From Novosphingobium sp. EMRT-2 (GTDB taxonomy: Bacteria; Pseudomonadota; Alphaproteobacteria; Sphingomonadales; Sphingomonadaceae), in contig NZ_CP039699.1 in NCBI RefSeq assembly GCF_005145025.1, forward strand, positions 62,001 to 126,000: a DNA stretch of 64,000 bases. Reading direction: 5' to 3'. This document shows positions 42,778-51,455 of this stretch, one piece after another. Positions within the stretch are counted from its first letter, which is position 1; every line of letters starts with the position of its first letter. The position numbers and the translations under genes are program-made. The notes beneath the pieces are model-generated. The model did no database searches and had not been told where the DNA came from. It saw only the letters and a program-made list of their open reading frames with translations.

Positions 42778-44296
42778 GGCGTAACGCCCTCAGCGTGTCG
42801 TAGCGTTCGACATCGGCAACAGGCTCCTGGGCGAGGCGCAGGGCCTGCGGGGCATCGATTGGGGATGCCGGTGGAGCCTTGCCATCGATCAGGCGGTGCA
42901 GAACATTGAGGATGTGGGTTTTGGTCGGCACCCCAGCTTCGAGGGCCAGTTCGACGGCGCTGAGCACAGCCTGTTCGTTATGCTGTAGAACAAGGGCGAG
43001 GATTTCGACCATCTCCCTGTCACCACCGAGCCGCTTGAGCAGATGCCCCTGCAGTTGCCGGAAGGCTTCGGGCATTTCGAGGAATGGCGCCCCATTGCGC
43101 AAAGCGCCAGGCTTGCGCTGAACAACTGCCAGATAGTGCCGCCAGTCATAGATCGTCTGCCCCGGCTTCTGGTGAGAACGGTCGATAATCCGGTTGTGCT
43201 CGCACAAGATTTGCCCCTCGGCCGCGATGACCAACCGATCAGGATAGACCCGCAGGCTCACTGGCCGGTTCGCAAAGGATGCAGGAACGCTATAGCGATT
43301 GCGCTCGAACGCGATCAGGCAGGTCGGCGACACGCGCTTGGTATGTTCGACAAAGCCATCGAAGGCCCGCCCCATCGGCATCAGGCTGATAATCTCAACG
43401 GCGTGCACATCGGCAACTGTGCCGGGGAGGACGCCATGCTGGATTTCTCCCCATTGTGCGATGCACCGCTCTTCCAACCAGGCATTGAGGGCATCAAGAT
43501 CTGGGAAGTTGGGCATTGGCTGCCATAACCGTCGACGCGCATCCTGAACGTTTTTCTCGACCTGACCTTTCTCCCAGCCTGAGGCCGGATTGCAAAAATC
43601 CGTTTCGAACAGGTAGTGGCTGGCCATGGCAGCGAACCGCGCATTGACCTGTCGGACTTTGCCCTGGCCGATCCGGTCTACAGCCGTCTTCATATTGTCG
43701 AATATTCCACGCTGAGGCACGCCGCCCAGCACCCGGAAGGCCTGCGTCAGTGCGTCGAACAACATCTCGTGCGTTTGCAGCAGATAGGCTCGCGTGATGA
43801 ACGCCCGACTGTGGGAGAGCTTGGTATGGGCCACCTGCAGCTTGGTAGGCCGGCCATTCAGAAGGGCGTAATCTTCACTCCAATCGAACTGAAAGGCCTC
43901 ACCGGGCTGGAAGATCAGCGGTACGAATGTGCCGCGCCCACTGGTTTGCTTTTCATATTGGCGTTCGGTCTTCCACGAGCGGGCGAAGGCGGCAACACGG
44001 CTGTATGATCCCTCGTAGCCCAGCTTAACCAGATCTGCATGTAGCTGCTTGGCTGTTCGCTTCTGTTTGCGCGACTTGCCAGATTCCACCCGCAGCCACG
44101 TCGTCAGTTTTTCTGCAAACTGATCAAGCTTGCTCGGCCGTTTGGGAACCTTGAACGTCGGCTCCACCGCGTCATCGCGCAGATATTTGCGGATCGTGTT
44201 GCGCGATAATCCAGTCCGCCGCCGGATCTCGCGAATGGGGATGCCTTGCCGAAAATGCCAGCGGCGGATCACACTGAGTAGGTCCATGTCGATCAC
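42767..44296 (-). CDS. istA: IS21-family transposase IstA
   Basis: The 509-residue product has an N-terminal helix-turn-helix ([19 protein letters not shown]) and an integrase core with the first Asp in [16 protein letters not shown], the second in [15 protein letters not shown] and the Glu in [18 protein letters not shown], as in other IstA proteins. Complete, one frame. It cuts and joins the element ends together with IstB. Confidence 0.95.
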   Translation of the reverse strand: MIDMDLLSVIRRWHFRQGIPIREIRRRTGLSRNTIRKYLRDDAVEPTFKVPKRPSKLDQFAEKLTTWLRVESGKSRKQKRTAKQLHADLVKLGYEGSYSRVAAFARSWKTERQYEKQTSGRGTFVPLIFQPGEAFQFDWSEDYALLNGRPTKLQVAHTKLSHSRAFITRAYLLQTHEMLFDALTQAFRVLGGVPQRGIFDNMKTAVDRIGQGKVRQVNARFAAMASHYLFETDFCNPASGWEKGQVEKNVQDARRRLWQPMPNFPDLDALNAWLEERCIAQWGEIQHGVLPGTVADVHAVEIISLMPMGRAFDGFVEHTKRVSPTCLIAFERNRYSVPASFANRPVSLRVYPDRLVIAAEGQILCEHNRIIDRSHQKPGQTIYDWRHYLAVVQRKPGALRNGAPFLEMPEAFRQLQGHLLKRLGGDREMVEILALVLQHNEQAVLSAVELALEAGVPTKTHILNVLHRLIDGKAPPASPIDAPQALRLAQEPVADVERYDTLRALRHAS

Positions 44297-44396
44297 TCCG
44301 ATGCCTCCTGACTGTCAGCCAGGGGCGAGGAAAACATGGGTCAATTCTCAGTGAAAACTTATAACCCTCCCGGGTCACTTCTCAGTGCAACTCAAC

Positions 44397-44558
44397 AATT
44401 ACAGCGGTCTGCACGAACTCGATGTCTACGCCCGCGCCAATGTCGTCCACTGTCGCGCGCGCGGCAAGAACAACTTCGATGCGACCCATTTCGTGTTTGC
44501 GGACATGGTTGTCGAAGTCGATGTCGAAGGTCCGAAAGGGGTGGACCCGTGGGAATAG
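44397..44558 (+). pseudogene. C-terminal stump of an unknown gene, cut by IS21
   Basis: Fifty-three codons run from the IS21 end to a TAG at 44556: NYSGLHELDVYARANVVHCR, ARGKNNFDATHFVFADMV and VEVDVEGPKGVDPWE. The sequence has clear coding character but the N-terminal part is missing and is not found left of the IS. The following lipoprotein gene overlaps its stop. Family not recognised. Confidence 0.52.
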
Positions 44559-45049
44559 CCCGCTGGCCACTGCTCGCCCTCTTCGCCGCTTGCGCCTGCA
44601 CGGCGAAGGGTCGGCACGCTGAAAACGGCCACGATGAGGTGCCGGTGCGGCCCGGCCTGTGGAGTGTCGTTGCTCTGAACGATGACGGGGAAGATCCGGC
44701 AAGCCGCACCGAAGCCTGCCTTGCCGAACAGACCTGGTTCGCGATGGCTGCGCTGACCTCCGGCTCGCGCGAGATGGGTTGCGAACCGCTCGAACCGATT
44801 GCGCCGCGCGGACCGTCCGCAGCCGTGACGGGCGCCCGCGAAGTATGCCGACAGGGCAGCAAGACCGTGATCCGCACCGTGTCGCTCGATGGCGGCAGGC
44901 GGGTGAGTGAGCCGCTCGTGGCCTATGGCGAAGTTACCCGCCTGCATGTCGTGGGCCAGTCGGGCGAGGAAATCAGCCGCACACGCCATGTCTGGCTTGG
45001 CGCCTGTCCGGGGCCGGACGGCAAGCTGCTTGGGCTTGCGGCGGAGTAA
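44549..45049 (+). CDS. Putative lipoprotein (DUF3617-like)
   Basis: A 166-residue product from GTG 44549, overlapping the end of the truncated gene. GIARWPLLALFAACACTAKG is a lipoprotein signal with Cys at the lipobox. The mature part (VPVRPGLWSVVALNDDGED, RTEACLAEQTWFAM, MGCEPLEP, REVCRQGSKTVIRTVSLDGG) has paired Cys and the pattern of DUF3617 periplasmic proteins of sphingomonads, here called with moderate confidence. The stop overlaps the next ATG (TAATG). Confidence 0.58.
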   Translation: MGIARWPLLALFAACACTAKGRHAENGHDEVPVRPGLWSVVALNDDGEDPASRTEACLAEQTWFAMAALTSGSREMGCEPLEPIAPRGPSAAVTGAREVCRQGSKTVIRTVSLDGGRRVSEPLVAYGEVTRLHVVGQSGEEISRTRHVWLGACPGPDGKLLGLAAE

Positions 45050-45495
45050 TGAAGCCCAGCCTTGAGCGCACTTTCACACCAGGAAAGGCCAATGGAATGA
45101 CGAACGGAGATGGCTTCAACCCACATGATGCGCAGCAGGTTCGCCTGAAACTGCGCAGGCTCTTGAAGCCTTTAACTGCATTCGCCCTTGTCGTTGCGGC
45201 TGGCCACATCGTGTCATTCGGCCTCGCAGAGCGCTATCTTCGCCCAGCCTGCGCCGCAGCCGCCGAAGTCAGGCATTGGCAAAGCGACGACTATCGCCTC
45301 CCGGGCCTTACCAGGACGCGCGGCCCGCGGCGCAGTTATTGCATCATGCGCGATGCCCAAGGCAGCGAGCACCTGCTTTCCGCAAACCGTGTGGTGGTTT
45401 TCGCAATTGTGTTCGATCCTTGGTTGGTGAGCGTCGTCGTCGGCGTGCTCGCTGCTGTCATTCTTGTTCGAAGAGATCGGCAGTCACCCAGTTGA
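45049..45495 (+). CDS. Hypothetical membrane protein with two TM segments
   Basis: A 148-residue product starting at ATG 45049, coupled to the lipoprotein stop. TM1 is PLTAFALVVAAGHIVSFGLA (about 41-60) and TM2 VVFAIVFDPWLVSVVVGVLA (about 115-134), leaving a ~55-residue loop with several Cys, Arg and Tyr (RGPRRSYCIMRDAQGSEHLL). ATG 45097 is an alternative start. No domain recognised. Confidence 0.62.
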   Translation: MKPSLERTFTPGKANGMTNGDGFNPHDAQQVRLKLRRLLKPLTAFALVVAAGHIVSFGLAERYLRPACAAAAEVRHWQSDDYRLPGLTRTRGPRRSYCIMRDAQGSEHLLSANRVVVFAIVFDPWLVSVVVGVLAAVILVRRDRQSPS

Positions 45496-45687
45496 GCAAA
45501 AATCGCGCTCACATACTCGACTCAGGCTGGAACGGCAGCGTTTGCAGTATAGTTTTGCTTGCGGCGTGGTCATTGCATCCGAGTATCGGTCAGACTTTTT
45601 GGCCAGTAAGACACTGACAGCAAAGTGTGAAGGATGGACAACAATCAAGGGGCCATCCTTTGTGGATTGAAAGCATGCCGCCGGTGA

Positions 45688-45867
45688 TCAGAACTCCCCA
45701 GCCACCCCGACACGGCCGGTAAACATGCTTCCGCTTGCGTAGGGCGCGCTTGCTGTCACAACGGAGGGATCGTCCGTGTCCATGCGACGCGCCAGCGATA
45801 CGCCCCAGCCCACCTGCCCGCGATAGACCGATGTGTTTGCCGTATGCACTGCGCCCCACAAATGGCA
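45688..45867 (-). pseudogene. C-terminal remnant of an outer-membrane beta-barrel protein
   Basis: Fifty-nine codons and a stop: VYRGQVGWGVSLARRMD, VVTASAPYASGSMFTGRVG and the terminal GVAGEF. Alternating hydrophobic strands ending in Phe are the mark of barrels exported by the Bam machinery. Nothing upstream continues the frame into a whole gene, and the sequence to the right is repeat and spacer. Probably debris of an earlier insertion or deletion. Confidence 0.4.
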
Positions 45868-45995
45868 GGTCCCGGCGTAACTTGGCGTTCATACGCGGGT
45901 TGGCAAACGACGGCTTTATCCCACCCCTCTTCATTCAGGCGCCCCGCCACGACGGTGAATGAACGACTGGTTCCGACGCTCCAGCCTGGTTCCCT

Positions 45996-46015
45996 GAACG
46001 GCCGCTATTAAGGCG
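45996..46015. repeat. Intergenic repeat GAACGGCCG..., one of three
   Basis: GAACGGCCGCTATTAAGGCG here, GAACGGCCGTTATTGGGGCG at 56768-56787 (last bases approximate) and GAACGGCCGCTTTTAAGGCG at 57232-57251. All lie between genes. They look like pieces of a dispersed intergenic element. Confidence 0.5.
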
Positions 46016-46109
46016 GCAATCACCGGTTCGAGCACCGGCGTGCAGGCGTCGGCTATCGCCATCGCCTCGCAAAAACCCGTCTTTCAGGACACGACTTTGA
46101 AGCGCGCGT

Positions 46110-47165
46110 TCATCCATGACCGTGACGGTGATGAAGATCGGGATAGTGCGGATGGGCATGGACTAGGCGCACATGGACGTGAGCATGGCTGTGCGGTTCG
46201 CCAGGTGGGGCGTCGGAGGCGTGCTCATGGCGATGGTGCTCGTCATGCACATGGGCATGGGCGTGCTCGAGAGGTTCATGGACATGGCTGTGGTCGTGGC
46301 TTTCCGCGAGATGCAGGTAAAGGCCGATGATCATCAGCATGGCGGCCGCGATCAGGCGCAAGGTTACGGGGTCTCCCAGCAGCCCAATGGCGATCAACGC
46401 CCCGATGAAGGGCGCTGAGGAGAAATAGGCCCCGGTGCGCGCCGAACCCAAATGGCGCAGGGCCAGCACGAAAAGCACGAGGCTGACCCCATAGCCCAGA
46501 AAGCCGACCAGTCCCGCGCAGGCTAGCGTCGTCAGCCCCGGCAGATGCGCGCCGCTGGCAAGGCCCAGCGTCAGGTTGCCGCTGCCTGCAGCAAGCCCCT
46601 TAACCATGGCGATCTGCACCGGATCCGATCCCGAAAGTTTGCGGGTGAGGTTGTTGTCGATACCCCACGCGATGCAGGCGCCCACAATGGCGAGGGAGCT
46701 CCAGCCAATGCTTCCGGCACCGCCCCTCCACGATAAGATGAGCGCCCCCGTCAGAATCGCCAGCGCGCCGACCAGCAACCGCCGGTCGACATGCTCGCGC
46801 AGCACCAGCCAGGCGATGCCCATCGTGGCCAGCCCTTCCACATTGAGCAGCAGCGCCGCCGTTGAGGCAGGCGTGGATGCAAGCCCGATCATCAACAGCA
46901 CCGGCCCGGCGACTCCGCCCGCCAGTACGACCAGCCCCATCCAGCCCCAATCCTTGCGCACCAGACGGACTTCGTCCTGCCTGTCCTTGCGGAGCATCCA
47001 GACAGCAGCCAGTCCCAACCCGGAGCCGAGATAGAGCAACCCCGCCAACATCCATGCATCCAGCCCGTCGCCGAGCATCAGCTTGGCAAAGGGCGTGCTG
47101 GCGCCAAACAGCGCAGCAGACGTCAAGGCAATGGCGGGAGCGGAGGAGAGCTTGAAACGGGACAT
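46110..47165 (-). CDS. EamA/DMT-family permease with His-rich C-terminal tail
   Basis: The 351-residue product has ten hydrophobic segments in two EamA repeats (for example ALTSAALFGASTPFAKLML, WMGLVVLAGGVAGPVLLMIG, AYFSSAPFIGALIAIGLLG, LRLIAAAMLMIIGLYLHLAE). After the last segment a ~55-residue tail carries some 24 His (HDHSHVHEP, HAHAHVHDEHHRHEH, HSHAHVHVRLVHAHPHYPD), a likely metal-binding region. That suggests export or sensing of a divalent metal such as nickel or cobalt; the substrate is inferred. Start placed at ATG 47165 (a frame to 47195 exists). It is divergent from chrA. Confidence 0.85.
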   Translation of the reverse strand: MSRFKLSSAPAIALTSAALFGASTPFAKLMLGDGLDAWMLAGLLYLGSGLGLAAVWMLRKDRQDEVRLVRKDWGWMGLVVLAGGVAGPVLLMIGLASTPASTAALLLNVEGLATMGIAWLVLREHVDRRLLVGALAILTGALILSWRGGAGSIGWSSLAIVGACIAWGIDNNLTRKLSGSDPVQIAMVKGLAAGSGNLTLGLASGAHLPGLTTLACAGLVGFLGYGVSLVLFVLALRHLGSARTGAYFSSAPFIGALIAIGLLGDPVTLRLIAAAMLMIIGLYLHLAESHDHSHVHEPLEHAHAHVHDEHHRHEHASDAPPGEPHSHAHVHVRLVHAHPHYPDLHHRHGHG

Positions 47166-47371
47166 GGCGTCGATGTAGCACAGCGCCGGGGCCATGTCGG
47201 CAATACTGATGCTGCGATCTTGCCATCAAATCTATCAAGATACTTGCCGTGATCTGTTTGCTGCACTAGAGGAGGAAGCACCGGGATAAAGCAACCTCCC
47301 GGCCAGGCGTCAGCCCAAGTGTTGCCTTCTCCGGCCTGCATTGTGCGGGCGGAAAGGTGATAGGCGTATAG

Positions 47372-48676
47372 ATGACGACCTCTTCTTCCCATCCTGATTT
47401 TGCCGAACTGGTGCGCGTATCCGCCCGCATTGGCTGCCTCAGCTTTGGCGGGCCGGCAGGGCAGATCGCCTTGATGTATCGCGAACTGGTCGAGGAACGC
47501 GGCTGGATCAGCGAGGAGCAATATCTCCACGCTTTGAATTTCTGCCACCTGTTGCCCGGGCCAGAAGCGCAGCAACTGGCGATCTGGATTGGCTGGAAAC
47601 TCCACGGTATTCGCGGCGGACTGGCGGCGGGGCTGCTGTTTGTCATTCCGGGCGCGGCTGTCATTCTGGCGCTTTCAATGCTCTATGGTGCGGCGGCGCA
47701 TCTGGCGTGGTTTGCTGCGCTGTTCCTCGGCATCAAGGCGGCGGTTCTGGCCATCGTGGTGCAGGCGGTGCTGCGTTTGGCAGCGCGGGCGCTGGGCACA
47801 GACTTCCGCAAAGGCGCGGCGGTCGTTTCGTTTCTGGCGCTGTTCCTGTTCAACGTGCCCTTTCCGCTGGTGGTGATCGGCGCGGGACTGGTGGGCTGGC
47901 TGGTGGCACACTGGCGCCCGGCGCTGCTGGGGTTGAAGGCAGGCGGCGAGCCCCTGCCAACCTCGCCGCGCCCCTGGGGCCACAGCGTGAAGGCTGTGTT
48001 GATCGGCATGGCAGTGTGGGCCGCGCCGATGGTGGCGGTGTTTGCCCTGCTAGGGCGTGATCATGTGCTGTGGCGCGTGGGCGTGTTTTTCTCCAAGCTG
48101 GCGGTGGTCACCTTCGGCGGGGCCTATGCCGTGCTGGCCTATATGGCGCAGCAGGCGGTCAGTGCGCAGCACTGGCTTTCCGCCGCCGAGATGGCCGATG
48201 GTCTGGGGCTGGCCGAAACCACGCCGGGGCCGCTGATCATGGTTACGCAGTTCGTGGGCTATCTGGCAGCATTCCGCGCACCGGCGCCTTTCACGCCGCT
48301 GGTGGCGGGTCTGCTGGGTGCCGGGTTGACCACATGGGTGACCTTTGCGCCCTGCTTCCTGTGGGTTTTCGCGTTGGCGCCATGGATCGAGCGACTTGAG
48401 CGCGCGCAGGCCTTGAAAGGCGCGCTGGCGCTGGTCACCTCAGCCATTGTCGGGGTGATCGCCAACCTGTCGGCCTGGTTCGCGCTACAGGTGTTGTTCC
48501 ATGACCTGCGCCCGGTCTGGGGTAGCCTCAGCCTTCCGGTGCTGTCCAGTTTCGACTGGCGCGCGGGGGCTATTGCGGCCGCTTCTGCTTGGCTGATCAT
48601 CTCGCGCAAATGGAACGTCATACGCGTTCTGGGCCTGGCCGCGATCAGTGGCTGGCTGCTGTCTTTCCTTCCTTGA
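47372..48676 (+). CDS. chrA: Chromate transporter ChrA (two CHR domains)
   Basis: A 434-residue inner-membrane protein, the usual length of two-domain CHR transporters. The N-terminal CHR half has SARIGCLSFGGPAGQIALMY and ALNFCHLLPGPEAQQLAIWIG; the C-terminal half repeats the pattern in VVTFGGAYAVLAYMAQ and GLGLAETTPGPLIMVTQFVG. It exports chromate, lowering cytoplasmic Cr(VI). The superoxide dismutase gene follows after 27 bases, an arrangement known from chr operons (chrA with chrC). No chrB regulator is visible. Confidence 0.94.
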   Translation: MTTSSSHPDFAELVRVSARIGCLSFGGPAGQIALMYRELVEERGWISEEQYLHALNFCHLLPGPEAQQLAIWIGWKLHGIRGGLAAGLLFVIPGAAVILALSMLYGAAAHLAWFAALFLGIKAAVLAIVVQAVLRLAARALGTDFRKGAAVVSFLALFLFNVPFPLVVIGAGLVGWLVAHWRPALLGLKAGGEPLPTSPRPWGHSVKAVLIGMAVWAAPMVAVFALLGRDHVLWRVGVFFSKLAVVTFGGAYAVLAYMAQQAVSAQHWLSAAEMADGLGLAETTPGPLIMVTQFVGYLAAFRAPAPFTPLVAGLLGAGLTTWVTFAPCFLWVFALAPWIERLERAQALKGALALVTSAIVGVIANLSAWFALQVLFHDLRPVWGSLSLPVLSSFDWRAGAIAAASAWLIISRKWNVIRVLGLAAISGWLLSFLP

Positions 48677-48703
48677 CGCATCCCCCCGAACAGGAGTGCA
48701 CAC

Positions 48704-49423
48704 ATGTCCGATATTTCCCGCCGCAATGCATTGAGCGCAATCGCCCTTGGTGCCGCTGCCGCCGTAGTGCCGATCGAGGCCGGCGCGCAAACTGCAGCGC
48801 CTGCCGCTGCAGCACCTGCCTTCTCTGGCAGCCACACGCCCAAGCCGCTGGGTTTTGACGCCACCAAGCTCACCGGCCTTTCGGAAAAGCTGATCCGCTC
48901 GCATTGGGAAAACAACTATCAGGGCTCGGTCAAGGCGCTCAACATGGTCGAGAGCCGCCTTGCCGCCGCGATGGCTGACAAGGATCTGCCGCCGGTCATC
49001 TATGGCGATCTCAAACGCGAGGAATTGCACCGCACCGGCTCGGTCATCCTCCACGAACTCTACTTCGAACAGCTCGGCGGAGATGGCGTGGCCAAGGGCG
49101 CTGTCCGCGAGGCTGTGGCCAAAAGCCACGGCAGTTTCGAGGCTTGGGAGGCCGAGTTCCGTCGTACCGCCATGGCGCTGGCGGGTGGATCAGGCTGGTG
49201 CATTCTGGCGTGGAACCAGTACACGAAGTCGCTGCACAATTACTGGGCTTGGGATCACACCAATGGCCCGGTGACCGGCACGCCGCTGCTGGTGCTCGAC
49301 ATGTATGAACATGCCTTCGCCATCGATTATGGCGCGGCGGCGGCCAAATATGTCGAGGCTTTCATGCACAACATCGATTGGGCCGTGGTCGATGCTCGCT
49401 ACAAGGCTGCCACGCGAGGCTGA
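48704..49423 (+). CDS. Exported Fe/Mn superoxide dismutase (ChrC-like)
   Basis: The 239-residue product starts with a Tat-type signal, [20 protein letters not shown], with the twin Arg at 6-7. Metal ligands of the Fe/Mn SOD fold are seen: His in [13 protein letters not shown], His in [14 protein letters not shown], Asp and His in [17 protein letters not shown] mid-domain [11 protein letters not shown] is also conserved. It converts superoxide to hydrogen peroxide, here in the periplasm. Next to chrA it plays the role of ChrC, removing superoxide formed when chromate is reduced. GGAG precedes the ATG. Confidence 0.93.
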   Translation: MSDISRRNALSAIALGAAAAVVPIEAGAQTAAPAAAAPAFSGSHTPKPLGFDATKLTGLSEKLIRSHWENNYQGSVKALNMVESRLAAAMADKDLPPVIYGDLKREELHRTGSVILHELYFEQLGGDGVAKGAVREAVAKSHGSFEAWEAEFRRTAMALAGGSGWCILAWNQYTKSLHNYWAWDHTNGPVTGTPLLVLDMYEHAFAIDYGAAAAKYVEAFMHNIDWAVVDARYKAATRG

Positions 49424-49596
49424 AACGGGAACAGGGGAGCGCGATGAGAGGCATCACATTTGGCGGTTTCAGGAGCGGCAATCACCAACCCGTTGCACCG
49501 GCGTGCAGGAGGCGGCTATCGCCATCCCTGCGTCATAATCGGCCTATCCGGTCACGCCAACTTTGCGGACTTTCCAGCACAACAACGTGGTGCGCG

Positions 49597-50082
49597 TCAG
49601 GGCAAAGGCGGCGGCGGAACGGGGCATCGACTTGCATTCGTCAGATGAAAATTGCTTGGCCTGAGCGCTACCTCGCGCCCATGCCAGTCTCCAAACCGCT
49701 CGCGACTTCCAATCTGAACCCAACCACTGAACGAAGCAGGACGCCCGTTATTCCGGCTCCGCTCCTGATAATCATATACATCGACAAGATACATTCTGGT
49801 GAACCGGAGACGGCTCGCGTGCAGATCTGCTTTGCCTGATATGTATCCTTCTTGACCTTCGTATTTTTCGGACCTGAGTTCCCAGCCCATTGGAACACTA
49901 CATACGGCTACAAACTGGACGCCAAATGTATCGATGTGAAAAGCGTAGATGTCCTTGTCATGGGGCAGGGTCAGTCCGTTCACGGACAGCAATACTCGCC
50001 TGACGGCAGCGGCCGAGGGTTGCGCGACGCTGACAAACGCGACCACCAAAACGCCCAAGATAGCTGACCGTATCATACTCAT
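49597..50082 (-). CDS. Secreted hypothetical protein
   Basis: A 161-residue product from ATG 50082 (a longer frame to 50208 has no coding character). SMIRSAILGVLVVAFVSVAQ plus PSAAAV is a Sec signal peptide. The mature protein has LLSVNGLTLPHDKDIYAFHI, GVQFVAVCSVPMGWELRSEK and SFSGWVQIGSRERFGDWHGR and ends in PPPPLP. It reads as a small beta-rich periplasmic protein. No family recognised. Confidence 0.62.
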   Translation of the reverse strand: MSMIRSAILGVLVVAFVSVAQPSAAAVRRVLLSVNGLTLPHDKDIYAFHIDTFGVQFVAVCSVPMGWELRSEKYEGQEGYISGKADLHASRLRFTRMYLVDVYDYQERSRNNGRPASFSGWVQIGSRERFGDWHGREVALRPSNFHLTNASRCPVPPPPLP

Positions 50083-50276
50083 CGCCTGAACCAATTCTTG
50101 GGGTCGCACTGATGATTGCCGCTTCGGCGAATGTCTGCAAGCCCCGCCATTGCCACCGATCGGCGATGCATAGGGCCGCACTGTCGGCCGCCGTTGGCCG
50201 CCTATCACCAGAAGATGTACGAAGGAGCGGTTTCGTGGTCAGCCTCCAGTCGCTGCAACGTCTCCTATAGAGGCGG

Positions 50277-51455
50277 TTAAGGATAGGCCGCTGGTGTGGA
50301 GACGAGGGGCTTGATGCCCCGGCTTCTGGCGTAAGTGACACTGGCAAAAAAACCAGCGCAGTCATTCCGAACTTCACACGTCGCACACACTGGCAGATAG
50401 GTTTGCTTCCAGTCGCTGATTGACCGACGTGCAAACGGGCGTACGCTGGCGGGTAATACGCAGAGCTGGCTGTTATAGACTGAGGTCCGAATTCCGGCGT
50501 TTGAAAGGACGCGGACCGCTTCTTCAAGCTGGTCTGCATAGTCAATTGGATCTGCCCAAATGCTGGCCATGTTCGCTCGAGCAAAGCCGGTCGGCTCCAA
50601 ACCCATCAGAGCCACGTGGTCTACGAAAAGAAGATTGCGCGCGATGAACCGCGCCAGTTCGGGCAACCGCTTGACCGTTTGTGCCAGGAGCACCACACGG
50701 ATTTCGACACGGACCCGGCTCGCCTTGAGCGCCAGGATACCCCTGATGGTTTCGTCGAAGGCGCCGTCAGCCTGGACCACGTGGTCATGCACGTGCGCAA
50801 GATCCGCATATACCGGGATGCCCATCATCAGGTCGTGATGGCCAATGGCACCCAGGCGCGCCGCCAATCGGCCATCTGCAAAACGGCGGCCGTTGGAAAG
50901 AATGTGCAAGGCGGTGCGAGGAAGGTGTGCGGCCGCAGCCTGTACCAGCTCCAGAAAGCGTTCCCCGAGCAAGGTCGGCTCTCCACCGGTGAAACCGATC
51001 TCGGCAGCGTCCCGATCGACGAGCGGGATCGCTCGCAATACCTCCTGCGCAACCCAGGCATCATCCACGTCTCGCGGAGGTTGCGAGCACATCAGGCAAT
51101 AGTTGTTGCAACGCTCCGTCAGGAGAAAGTGATTGTAGGGCGAACTGCGCCGGTAATGCACACGGACGGCTTTGCGGCGCGGATCGACGGCAATAACATC
51201 ACCTTGGCCAAGAAATTTGGCCTGGTCAGGTGCCGCGACGCTCGCCGCACCAGCTGGAAGTCGGTCAAAGTCGGCCGCAGAATGCACGATGTACCAGGCA
51301 AAGCCGTCCGGAATATCGCCGTCACCAGCCACGTAAACTTCCTGCGCCTTGATCGAAGCGGGTCTATGCGGGATGCGCGAAACACGCAGTACGCCTACGT
51401 CCAGTGCCAGGCCTGCGCCATTGAATTCCAAAGCACGGGCACGCAGGGGGATCAT
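50277..51455 (-). CDS. hxsC: His-Xaa-Ser system radical SAM maturase HxsC
   Basis: The 392-residue product has the radical SAM cluster motif CNNYCLMC (Cys 116, 120, 123) in FLLTERCNNYCLMCSQPPR, and GFTGGEPTLLGERF. A C-terminal Cys cluster (PVCATCEVRNDCAGFF) may hold an auxiliary Fe-S cluster. HxsC is one of two radical SAM enzymes of the His-Xaa-Ser peptide-modification system. The ATG at 51455 overlaps the hxsB stop (ATGA). It is the last gene of the operon. Confidence 0.9.
   Translation of the reverse strand: MIPLRARALEFNGAGLALDVGVLRVSRIPHRPASIKAQEVYVAGDGDIPDGFAWYIVHSAADFDRLPAGAASVAAPDQAKFLGQGDVIAVDPRRKAVRVHYRRSSPYNHFLLTERCNNYCLMCSQPPRDVDDAWVAQEVLRAIPLVDRDAAEIGFTGGEPTLLGERFLELVQAAAAHLPRTALHILSNGRRFADGRLAARLGAIGHHDLMMGIPVYADLAHVHDHVVQADGAFDETIRGILALKASRVRVEIRVVLLAQTVKRLPELARFIARNLLFVDHVALMGLEPTGFARANMASIWADPIDYADQLEEAVRVLSNAGIRTSVYNSQLCVLPASVRPFARRSISDWKQTYLPVCATCEVRNDCAGFFASVTYARSRGIKPLVSTPAAYP

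Larger units (their letters stand above)
41909..44397 (-). mobile_element. IS21-family insertion sequence
   Basis: Terminal inverted repeats are nearly perfect: TGTTGAGTTGCACTGAGAAG at 41909 and its complement ending CTCAACA at 44397, each continuing into GTGACCCGGG. A second copy of GAGAAGTGACCCGGG lies inside the left end (41948-41962), the multiple end repeats usual for IS21. It carries istA and istB. The flanking bases (left GGCC, right ATTA) show no target duplication. Confidence 0.92.
45496..46109. other. Gene-free stretch with gene remnants
   Basis: About 600 bases without an intact gene. It holds the outer-membrane-protein remnant at 45688-45867, one copy of the GAACGGCCG repeat at 45996-46015, and short open frames without ribosome sites. 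Confidence 0.55.
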
